Part shown: in pieces, positions 11,287-21,836 of the stretch
Layout: each line of letters opens with the position of its first letter
How positions within the stretch are numbered: position 1 is the first letter of the stretch
Assembly (NCBI GenBank): GCA_000226015.1
Contig: JH152822.1
Coordinates: 114,178-148,536 of the forward strand
DNA length: 34,359 nt
Source: Mnemiopsis leidyi
Lineage: Eukaryota > Ctenophora > Tentaculata > Lobata > Bolinopsidae
Direction: 5' to 3'
The notes under the pieces: model-generated
What the model was told of the DNA's origin: nothing
What the model saw: the letters and a program-made list of their open reading frames with translations, nothing else
Database searches by the model: none
Made by a program: the position numbers and the translations under genes

Positions 11287-14151
11287 CTAGTCGCAGTTTA
11301 GTGACGAGTTTACCCGTGTGATGTCACTGTGATCACGCGCCCGTAAAATCAAGTAGACGTAGTCCAGATATCAGGACTAGGAGCTGAGAGCAGTAGCCCA
11401 AGACCTGGCGTCAATTAAGCGTGGACAGGACGGCGAGAGAGGGCGGAGCGCGCAGATGGCGAGCGTGCTGCAGGGGTGAGAGGTAAACGTGACTGGCAGG
11501 CTGGCCGGCCGACTGAACCCTCACTATACCACACTCTATACGCTCATATAGTAGTCACAGCGACCACTTTACTAACTCTCGCTATGTCACCTTCTGTTTT
11601 CCCGACCTCGCCCACCTTCCTTCTCTACCTCTTCTCGGTCGGTGTCCCGTCGACTATCTTTCCTGGGTCGCCTCCAGTTAAAGACCGCAAAAATGTTTCA
11701 ATGTGATGGCAGCGCAATTGTGCGTTCTGGTCGTCATCTCCGACTTTTAAAAGCGAAGTGTCAGCTAGAATCCGTACATATGTGCCAAATTAATATAGAT
11801 TCAGTGCTTGTTTCGTCGTTTAGTGTTAAAAAGGAACGCTCTCAGGAGGAGTCGTACTTATTGCCTACAGTCCGTACTGTTCCGCTCTACTTCCGAGAAT
11901 AGCTGGACTCTGGTAAACACCACTGAGACCAACTCTCTTCATTCCATTGTTCAACCTTTCAGAGCCATTTTGACCAATATTTTATGCCTTGGCCCTTTAT
12001 ACCACATGCTTCTTTAGCTGGAGACACACGTTAATGCAACAGAAACATTCATTGCTATCAAATAGTTGACATCTAAAATAGTAGGGTACGTGCTTACTTA
12101 ATTCATCAGTTTTAGTCGACGAAACCTGATGTTGCTCACATAACAATGTGATATTTTTAAAGTTTGTTACCATAAACAGTTCTGTTTTCTGGATTACCAG
12201 CAAAGTCTGTCTACTATATTGATGCTCTTGATATAGTCTAACTTTGTTTTGTATGTTCGAATGTGCCCAATGTGGGAATAAATTCTGTTCTAGTCACCAT
12301 AGTCCAGTTTTAGACAATATAAAAAGGTTACAATAGTAGGTTACAAATATTGTAACAATAGAAGCCTGTAATACTGTCTAGCGTTGGTCTGCCATCTCAA
12401 TATGCTATTTGATATTCTTTTTTCACATAATCTTTCCAGCATGTACCTTTCGCATCTTTAGTTTAGGGGAAAAAATTGTTTTTCCCTTTGTAGCCATACC
12501 ATGTTTTAACGACTAGAATTTTTATATCTTCGTAGCAAAATTATGTTACATATTTCGAGTTTAGACTTAAGTTTACTCAAGATGGATCAATAGATATGTT
12601 ACATAACTTATCAACTAGACTCAAGTTTTCTAATAGAACACCTACAGTGGAAAAGTTTTTGTTCTTTGCCGCCCAATCTTACTGTTTCCTTTTTCTTGAA
12701 AGCGACAAATAGCCGTTAGTCAAACCTAGGCGTGTATTATCAAGTTCATAGCATTCGAATACCAAGCTTAGACATTGAAACTCGCTCGATAATTACCATA
12801 CTTACCATCTCCTTGAATCTTGATCTTGTCACGGACTCTGAAACCAGAAACATTTACCCACTGTGCTACATCTCTAAGAACATAGAATCCTGACCATTTT
12901 CTGGTCAACACACGTGATAAAATTCGACTACTGAGAGCATATCATTTGTACAGAACACTTGCACAGAGAGGTCTAGGTCTATGTCTAGCTCTGGTCACGT
13001 GGTTGTAGTTGTGCTGAAATCTCGGGACACGTGAGGGTGTGAGAGACACCGATACAGATCTTCATCCCTAACAGTTATCATGGTTACTGATACAGATCTC
13101 ACAGTTACGATTATCCCAAGTATGGTTTAGCCTGGAGTTTAAATTGAAATCATTACAAAGAAGCAGGTTTCTCACGGTGAATTTCACAATCAGTGAAATC
13201 GTGGTTGTAGGGCCGACTTGCTTCAATCAAGTTCGACATGCCTCTGTTATTTATCTAGTTTCTATATCCTCGAGTAGGATATGACTCCAACTGTTTGAGG
13301 GTCGTGGGAGAGTTTGCAATATTACGAGTTTGAGTCAGCAAGCATCAAAAAAGAAGGTCTATCATAGATGCTGAGTTTCAAGTCATAGTGAGCTGGTCTG
13401 CCGTGTGTGGTGTCTGAATACCACAGACCCGACAGGGGATGCCTGACAATGGTTATCCGGACGGGATACGACACTACTTTATAGAGACGAGAGCCAATTT
13501 CATGAGCTACTGGGAGGTGTCGTGCGGCTTCTCAACTGGTGGACTCAGCAACAGTCTGCTTAGAACTATCTAAACGAGAGGTCGATAACCCACAAGATTC
13601 ATAGCCTAGCACTGACCTCACGACAGTCTAGAAGAGTTGTTAGCTGGCCTAAAGTCCTGTCCACATCAGGTCTAATGGTGGCTCTGCCAGTCGATCAGAG
13701 AAATTATATCAGCTGTGAGCTGCCCTGATATGAGCTTGAACATGTCTCGCCGTTAACAGGGCTCACCTCCGGATCTTCTTTAAGATTGTTTCAGTTGCCT
13801 CGTCCTTAGTTGTCACTTGATACCGGGGCTTGCGGGAGGTCATTATCCCATCTTTCTAATTCGAACTTTCCATTAAAGTTTGAACTGAAGTTCAGTCACG
13901 TGTTCGTGGAGCCTCGTTGAGAGGAGGAGAGGCAGGCACTCACGAGGCAAGAACACCGCTGATGGTAAATTAACGAGCAAGCCAGACATGAGACAAAGCA
14001 CAGTACCTCATGAGAACAACGCTACTCAAGATACGCCTTGTAACACACACGTCCAGCCCAACGTGTCCTGAGAGCTAATGTTGCAATATTCACGATTTAA
14101 CACAACAAAAGTTGGCTTGAACCCTTCCCGACAGCACAACAGAAGTATATA
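11287..14151. other. Intergenic stretch
   Basis: No supported gene. A 76-codon plus-strand frame at 11476-11706 lies in a pyrimidine-rich tract and shows no domain. A small hairpin, GTTACAA-ATA-TTGTAAC, lies at 12340-12356. The 11-bp GATACAGATCT occurs twice near 13050-13100. Confidence 0.5.
12911..13033. promoter_or_regulatory. Three E-boxes in 123 bp
   Basis: CACGTG occurs at 12911, 12996 and 13028. This is the second dense E-box group in the intergenic region. The function is inferred. Confidence 0.3.
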
Positions 14152-14221
14152 TGACGTCACAATAGGGCTCGTGACGTCATATGTAGGCTCGTGACGTCAT
14201 TTCCGTCCACAAATGACGTCA
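14152..14221. promoter_or_regulatory. Array of four CRE palindromes, about 20-bp spacing
   Basis: The full 8-bp palindrome TGACGTCA occurs at 14152-14159, 14172-14179, 14192-14199 and 14214-14221. Start-to-start distances are 20, 20 and 22 bp, close to two helical turns, so all sites face roughly the same side of the DNA. The middle two share the longer context GGCTCGTGACGTCAT, which suggests local duplication. A CACGTG follows at 14253. The spacing is typical of CREB/ATF-responsive arrays. The likely target is the DMRT gene 4.1 kb downstream or an unseen transcript, and both are inferences. Confidence 0.6.
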
Positions 14222-15086
14222 CGGAGGTCAGGTGACAGTAGAGAGGACGCGACACGTGAGAGAGATGTAACGGAAAAATGATGTGCGAGTATATCACTAG
14301 CTCTGTCATATTACCTGAAACATGAGATGGGACAGAGGAGGGATCTGCGTATGACTGGCTAGCTGGAGGACCCTACCACCGCTTCCAAGGCCGGGGTCAA
14401 CCATTGTACAGGTGCCGACACATGCTCCAATCGTAATCGTATCTGCCGAATTTATCTACTTTGATTGGTACATTAGTGGCGTATCTACTTGGGACCACTT
14501 TCTTGAATTTGCGATTGGTTTCGTATCTGTCAGCCCAAACTACCTCGTGTTAGCTGACTTTGTCTTATTTAAATTGAACAAATATTATACTTTAACCTTC
14601 TTCTTGAAATGAATGGACTCTACTAATTGTTGAAAAATTGGGCCCTGATGTCTGCGATGGAATAGGTCATAAAATTGTAGAAGTCTTTAAATCTAATTAG
14701 CTGAAGTAAGAAGTCGGCATATCAACATAAAACACTTATCTTGTAGACCATTGAGATTTAAAAGATTCCTTCTGATGGTCAATATTGTTAAACAATTAGC
14801 TTGTTTCAAGATCCAATAGACAACAAATCTCAGAACATCCTCTCACGTGGAAAGCCGGACTACGTCATTTGTATTTCCCGAGTTTAAAGCTTGGACCTCC
14901 GATTAATAATCCGCCGAGGTCCCGTTTTCCGGACGCCCCTTTGTCTAAATTGGTTTAATTGCCCGTTAATCGACTAATCGATTCTTGTGATTAGTATCTC
15001 CAGTGATGGACATTGCGGGAAACAATAGGTAGTCACGTTACGAGTGGTATTCTCGGCACACGGCACGCGTACATAGCGGACCTCGA

Positions 15087-15132
15087 CCAATGGGGAGCCA
15101 GCACAGGCTCACGTGATCCGACGAGGGCCAAT
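15087..15132 (+). promoter_or_regulatory. CCAAT / E-box / CCAAT group
   Basis: CCAAT at 15087-15091, CACGTG at 15110-15115 and CCAAT (in GGCCAATCAG) at 15128-15132 form a compact group in a GC-richer patch. NF-Y and USF-type sites paired this way are common in proximal promoters. It lies 3.2 kb upstream of the DMRT start codon, so it would need a 5' UTR intron to serve as that gene's promoter. Confidence 0.3.
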
Positions 15133-15165
15133 CAGAACGCCCCATTCTTCAGATCTGTCTACGAA

Positions 15166-15185
15166 GGAGGTCCTGACTGACCTCC
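15166..15185. promoter_or_regulatory. Inverted repeat resembling a nuclear-receptor IR4 site
   Basis: GGAGGTC-CTGACT-GACCTCC has perfect 7-bp arms. It can be read as AGGTCC-TGAC-TGACCT, two facing nuclear-receptor-like half-sites with one mismatch to AGGTCA. This rests on sequence resemblance only. Confidence 0.25.
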
Positions 15186-18053
15186 AAACTTAAGGGCTTC
15201 GCTTTTCAGAGCAGCACAGTACGTCACCCTTGTAGAGTTTCCCGACCACTTCGTAACATTAATGTGGTGCTGCTAATTAATGCGTCCACCTGGACCTGCT
15301 CCCCACGATAAGAAGAGCGTATCATGTTATACCAGTTCATTACTTATGCGCATAATGAGATGGATATGATGACATGTATATATTTTCTCAGCTGTAATCT
15401 CTCCATCTAACTCAAGTACTGCGGTGCACGTGTTTTTGGACATCAACCAGCCAAAACCCCCCAACGTGACAGCACCACACTACCCGCCGTCACCCGGGAC
15501 AACAAGATCTCTCTCTCTCTACTCACACACTTGCAATCATCGACCTGCCGTTTTGCTCTATTTTTTTCTGTTTTGCCAGTCTAACTTGTGTCCGAGATCT
15601 GTCGTATTTTTTTGGTAATGTTTGCGACTCAACTTGCATTTTAACTACCTGCTATTGTCATTGCGCTGCCACTTTGGGTTACGTAATATAAGCACACATT
15701 GTTTACAACATATCGCTTGGTAAGTTTGCATTGCAGCGGCTTGCTGCACGAACAGAGAACAATTATCAAATTGTACGAGCAACAACATGAACACCTGCAA
15801 ATTCAAACCTCATCTGCAAAACATATCGACAATGTCTGTCAAGGGCAGGATTTTTCTAGAAAGTTTGAACGTCTCCCCGGTACCCTAGTAAGTGGAGCCG
15901 TCGAAATACAGTTAGACTAATTTCAGTAAGGACAAGGACAGCTTGGCGTTGTTTTGAAACAGTTCAGCTTGTCGAGCATGCTTGCACGTTGCAGAAAATT
16001 GACTTATTGTTAGGCGAGATCCCAATCTAGACAGTAATATCCCCTGACCAACTCTTGAGATCTTTCAGGTGTAATTAACTTTTAATTAGCAACAAGACTG
16101 CTCCATTGTTCATGAACAGATCCCACTCTTAGCTCGCTTTCAAACCATGGCCAGTCACCTGCACAGTGCCCACAACCACGCTAACTAGCCCGCCTGAGAG
16201 CAGGTCTAACGTCTTTAGACCGCTCATTGTGAACTCAGACTAGCTCCTCCCCTCAGACAGATGATAAAAATATTGAACTATTCTGTGATGTTGCTGTTGT
16301 GTGATATATCGGCGACATCTTATTGGTCTGTAACTATTGAGTCTGAATTTTCTCTGTATTTGCCAGGTTTTCTCTGTCATGGCACCAACGTCTTTCTCTT
16401 TTCTACATGCTGCAGTCTGAAACATTCACAAGATACGAAGCCGTTCTCTCCCGGAGCACCAGCTCGGTGCAATACAAACTTAAGTGTCTGTGTGATTTCA
16501 AACCCGTATATTCGAAACAAAAACCCCTAGTAGTTACAAAAACCCTTAAATCACAAAGGCCAGGGCTACGGTACATAGTTTCCGTTGGCGTGCATCGCGA
16601 TAAGTATGAACTTAAGAAATACTTGTCGTTGCATCCTTTAAAACCTCCGCGGTCTAGAAGAAAGGTCAGCCGGATAGGGCACGGGAAGGTAAACACTAAA
16701 CAGTAGGCAATGCAACTTTGGGTCATGCGCTTTTGTCATCGGTTGAACGAGCTTTATAGTTAAGATGAGGGAGATAGTATCTGGCAAACATATAAGTTTA
16801 GGTGCTACCGGGTACTCATTAGCAGAACCTTTAAGACCGACAGCCGTCAATTAGTATCGGTCATTCTTCCGCCCAACAGATCTGCTTTTTAACTTATTGC
16901 GTTCTATTTTGTGCCTTATTTTGAAGCTCGTTTTACTGACATCGCATAACAAAATCAATGTATTTACCTTTTTGTCCATTTTAAAAGTTCAACGTATCTG
17001 TTTCGTTTTATGCTTCAAATACTTCTGAACTTGCATCTACGTTCAACGCAAATCAAAGTTCCAAATTCAATTTTCAACATCAAGTTCCAACTTCAAATTA
17101 AGATCGCCTAAGTTTTGAACTGCTTCTAGTATTCAAAAGTATCCGTATGATAACCTGTCTAATGTTCGATTAAATGTCCTTTTCATTTACGTAATGCATA
17201 TCAACGTGACCAATCTAAGCTATAAAGTCTCCCTTTTATCGTTTCGTCTGGTGACATTACTTCATTACTAGATAACCCTGTACCGCTGTTTCTCCACAAG
17301 CTTAAAGCCACCCACTTAGTTACCTCACGTGTCGTGGCGATCTACAGTGCAATAAGTTAATCAGAGTTGACCTATCGATCAAAGACAGGCCTTATGATGG
17401 TATCCTGTCGAATAAATAATGAACTGTTTAGTGGACTTGGATAAGCAGCAGCCGACTTTAGTGAAAGGCTATTCCGTTTTGATAAGGAAGATACGTGTGT
17501 GACCGTCAACGAGGAATTAAGACTGCGCTCCTCTCAGGCTCATGACCTGCCTACCACTGATTAATACCAATAAGTTTCATTTCGCAATTTGGGATTCTTT
17601 GATTGTTTTGTAAATTTATTATTTAATAATTAAATCTCTTTTTTGTGGTAGGTTTTGTTCGCCATATTCTACGTTTCTTAGGTTACAGCGTGCACCAAAT
17701 AAAACCAGATCAATTATGTATCTTCTATTTTTATTTTTCTACTACAATTCTATTTTCATATCCTGATTTTTCATAACCCTTTCCCAAATTAAGTGAGATT
17801 AAGATTTCCGTGATGCTGTAAGTGATCATGATGCTCGCACATGTTATCCTCGAATGGTGGCAGCGTGCTTGTCAAGGATATCACAAAACGCTTTTGTAAT
17901 GTAGCTGTCTAGCATTAGCTTTTGTAACTGTCCCATTGTAATGTATTGTGTTAAGATCATCAAGTCCAACCTCAATACAATGACCAAGACCTCGCCACAT
18001 AGAGCCAATACAACGGGCAATGTGCGATCGGGGAATATAATGACTAACAACTT

Positions 18054-18060
18054 TATATAA
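18054..18060 (+). promoter_or_regulatory. Possible TATA box for the DMRT gene
   Basis: TATATAA lies about 230 bp upstream of the DMRT start codon in an AT-rich tract. Such strings are common by chance here, so it is only a candidate. Confidence 0.2.
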
Positions 18061-18288
18061 GTGTTATTGTCACTTCATATCATTGATATCGAACACAGTG
18101 CTTTTAAAAGTTTTATCTTATTGCGAAACAGCTTTAGCAGTATTTAAAGGAATACAAAGTAGGCTTTATCCAGATTCCAGAATGTACTATTACTAATAGT
18201 ACTACTATGTTCTATCTTTAACACTGAGCTGAGCGAGCAGTGTTTTTTCTTCAAGTTTATTAAATACCGACTTTCCTGCACAGAAACC

Positions 18289-18382
18289 ATGTCGACTGTT
18301 ATGAAACCAGAAAGCAACACCCAGCTCCCTAAAAGTCGGAGACACAGCAGAATACAAGCTTGTGCCAGATGTCGAGATCATG
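18289..18382 (+). CDS. Dmrt: DMRT exon 1 (residues 1-31 plus one base)
   Basis: Encodes the basic N-terminus and the first three zinc ligands (C25, C28, H31). It ends CGA GAT CAT G before the strong donor GTAAGT at 18383. The last base begins Gly32. Confidence 0.95.
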
Positions 18383-21300
18383 GTAAGTTTTCTCGGACTT
18401 TCCCCCAAGTTTTTTTATTGATGTGTAATTCTAGTTGCTACCACCAACATCTGTTCTCTCTCTCTCTCTCTGTAGTGTGTAGTAACCTGATTCATATTAC
18501 GTAACTTCCACTATACCGCACCACACATACATCACTCACACTAACATCAAGGCAAGGCGGATGTTGTGTTACTTTTAACAGGTGCTGGACCGGGAAACAA
18601 GGACGCTGGTCTTTAGGCCGCAGAAAACCGGGTACCGCATTTCAGCGGGGATAATGTTAGAAATCCTCGTTTAACGTGCCACAGTTTTAAATGGTATTTA
18701 AGGAACCCAACACCATTCCTAATGACACTTCCCGGATTTTAGTTTGAACTTACTCGGATAATTCAGTGACTGTCTCGTTTTGTAAATTAAAATAGTATCG
18801 ACTATTTAAATGCTGTCTGACTCAATTTTGATTTAAGTCTGCTGATAAGAACAGAGGCATTAAGAACTCATTAGCCACATGTCATTATGTCAGGGTAGCT
18901 CAGTATATGTCTAAATTCGCTCCACACGTTTCAATCACACACACACTCTCTTCTCCACGCTTGTCGGCATATGAAAAGTTTAACGTCCCGATGAACGGAG
19001 GAGTATCTCGCGTCATGCTCTCTGGCCCGGAATGCTGCCAGGAGAACACTTTGTCCGGCTCTGTCAGAACACTTTAGGCGGATTTTACCCTCTCGATCCC
19101 TCGTATTCTCTGCCTGGGCTGCAACCCAACTCGAGTTGAAACATCGGACCAAGCTAATGACTAGTCCGCTCCAGCTAATGACCAGCCTAATAATCACGTT
19201 TTGCATTTCATTTCTACACTTAGGACCACGCTCCTTTTCGATCGACCCCGTAGATTTGTTAACCATTCAACTTAGCCCCACTTTCTGAGCAGTTCGAAGC
19301 CAGCAGTCCGCCCTATTCAGTTGTCATTAAAAGTCCAAATTCAGGTGGTAGTTCACTCTTTAAGTGGTGGTTTGCAAGTATTTGATTAGTTTGCTCGAAA
19401 TCGATTTCTACCTCTAATTTGTTCTATATATACCATTGACACCGGAAAGTATTGAATTGTTCTGGGGCAATAAAATCGTTATACTCTGTGCGCATGTGAT
19501 GAGCGACGGTACCAATTTTGAGGCCGGTGGTAGTTCAAAGAGCTGACAATCAGATGGCTAATAAGTATATCTGATAGTTTAATTGATAATAAGTAGTCGC
19601 AGACCTGAATACACTGTATTGAACAGTTTCGGACGGAGCGAAAACAAACGTTTGAGATCGTGGACAAGGACGAGCAACTTACGGCGGATAAAATTACTAA
19701 AAACCGACCCAGTGTACGTCTAGAGCAGATCAAGGGGCGCGGAGTTCCGACCAAGTTTAAAACCTGGCAACCTAATTCATTCACGGGAAGGCAAACGAGT
19801 TGACTCGATCGAAGAATGAGAAGGTCTAGACGTTTTAGCCGACCTGCCTATATTCCGAGAAGCTATATTTAGCGCCACCACCGCATCTGATCTTAGTCGG
19901 AAACTTTTTTGTCATTGGCAGCTAGATCAAAATATACCAACCAATTACACCAGATTTGGTCAAATCATGGCCTGCATTATGCCGGGTGAGCGGCATCTAA
20001 ACCCTGTAATCTACATCTACACAATATATATATTTTCAATGATTCTGTCGGCAATTCATTAGTGGTTAACACAGCTGGTCCCCGGCTATATTCTGAAGTT
20101 ACCCAATCCGGGGTCAGCTCCACCTCCTTCCCCTCCTCCCCCTCCCTCCCCCGCAGTAAAACTGGCCAGTGGCCGGCCCTGTTCAGGAGGACCCTGCTCA
20201 AAGAGGCTGCTGCTGCTGGCCGGGAGCGTGTGAGTGTGTATTTGTGACTACTAATGAAGTGTACCCACACGTGACCTCTACAATTCTCCTGGCAAGAGCT
20301 CTCCGTCAGATCAATGTTTAATTCCCTCTCTCGTAACAGCTCCAGTTGCTGCTCGATGGTCGAGGCGAGAAGGAGAAGTAGCTGGATAGTTGTTGCTGCC
20401 TGAATCTTCCCTGCTCGTTGTTCTCAGTTTATTGTGTGGTATGGGAGAGACCGATTATAGAGGCAGTCTCTGGCGGGATCTCTGCGAGGTATCAGTCCAC
20501 TTTTCCGTGTCTGATCGGTACAATAGATCTGCCTAGATCTGCTTACCAGAGAGCTGGTTATTTTAACGTGTTTCTGACATCCTGACAAAACGTGACGCGG
20601 GTTCCCTGTATAGTTTGTAGTTGAGCTGTCATCACCCCAGTCAGTCAACGGAACAGAATAAGCACACTCAGAAGCTCGCATAACAGACAGCTTAGTGCTG
20701 GATCACGTGGTGTGGTCTTGTCATTCCCACTGGCCGGAGAATCCGGGTCATACTCCTTCGACGCTGTCATTATCGACAGAATTTGCCACCTTGCTTTACC
20801 GTACTTAGTGATCGGCGTTGATTATTAAGTTTTGGATGTTTTAGTGTGCCTTAATACGACCAGTTATACATTGAAATATTTATACATTTCTTACCATTTT
20901 TCAGTCTTCCAACCACTAAAGTCCAAGATTGGCATTTGTCTCTCGGCGGGAGCTTTCAGCCAACTCCGCAGAATCCAGTGTTTTTGACCATTGTTTCTTG
21001 TGATACAACCGATAATTGAATTGCATATAATTCCTATCGATAAATGGTAATCAATTAAGATGTCGATAAGTCTGACACGCGGTACCAGCCGTGGAAAGCT
21101 TTTACCGGGTTCCCACCACAGTTTCACGTGTTCGGAGCATGCGGCTCGTCACTTTCCGTAGACAGTCGTCAACTGGCAGGGACTGACAAGGAAACTCGGC
21201 TGCAGAAATGAGGGGGTACAGGTCACCAGATACCTCACTACCACTCCGCTACCTCCCCAGCTACAGTGTTATGTTCTACCCGGAATGTCAGGGGCCAGGG

Positions 21301-21794
21301 CCCAGCCCCGGGAAAGTTCCTGACCTCGTAACGAATCATCGTCCCTCCATCCGGTGAGATGAGCCTGGAGGATCATGATTTGTTCGCCGAATTGAAGCCA
21401 AAGTCGGAGTTTATGTCGGTCACACGTGACTTGTGTGTATTCACGCATGAGGGGAGTGACAGGAAGGCTAAGGACAGGGATCTGTGGAGTGTAAAGAAAA
21501 CGTGCCACAAAGTGATTTCTAGATGGGATAAAGGGCATGGACAACCACAATCACATAAACTCGTGCGGCTTACACCTCCCAAGATCGAGCAGTGCATTTC
21601 TGTATTTACAGCCGCCTCAACAGGCCTGTGCAGGATAAAAATATTCAGGAATATGTCATTAATTAGGGGGGTAGTGGGCCAAGTCATTTGTCGGATATGT
21701 AACGTCTAGTGACGACTGGCATTGCGAGCTCCTCAAGACACTCAGTGCTCCCCATCTTGCTCTGTAATATGTTTAGCTAATGTTNNNNNNNNNN

Positions 21795-21836
<42 letters not shown>

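Larger units (their letters stand above)
14222..18288. other. Upstream region of the DMRT gene
   Basis: I see no coding gene. It contains a CCAAT/E-box/CCAAT group (15087-15132), an inverted repeat (15166-15185), further CACGTG sites (14253, 14844, 15110, 15427, 17326) and AT-rich sequence close to the DMRT start. A plus-strand frame at 16407-16706 overlaps an equally long minus-strand frame and is unsupported. A 5' non-coding exon of DMRT could lie here but cannot be recognised. Confidence 0.5.

Noticed and set aside
16407..16706. 99-codon plus-strand frame mirrored by a 107-codon minus-strand frame
   Set aside because: Mutually overlapping frames without recognisable domains; no basis to choose either.
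18446..18475. Pyrimidine tract ending in GTAG inside DMRT intron 1, resembling an acceptor
   Set aside because: No open exon with a matching phase and donor follows. It is a CT microsatellite.
21359..21709. 116-codon ATG frame on the plus strand inside DMRT intron 1
   Set aside because: Equally open frames lie on the opposite strand, there is no family signature, and the region is GC-richer. No good evidence of a nested gene.
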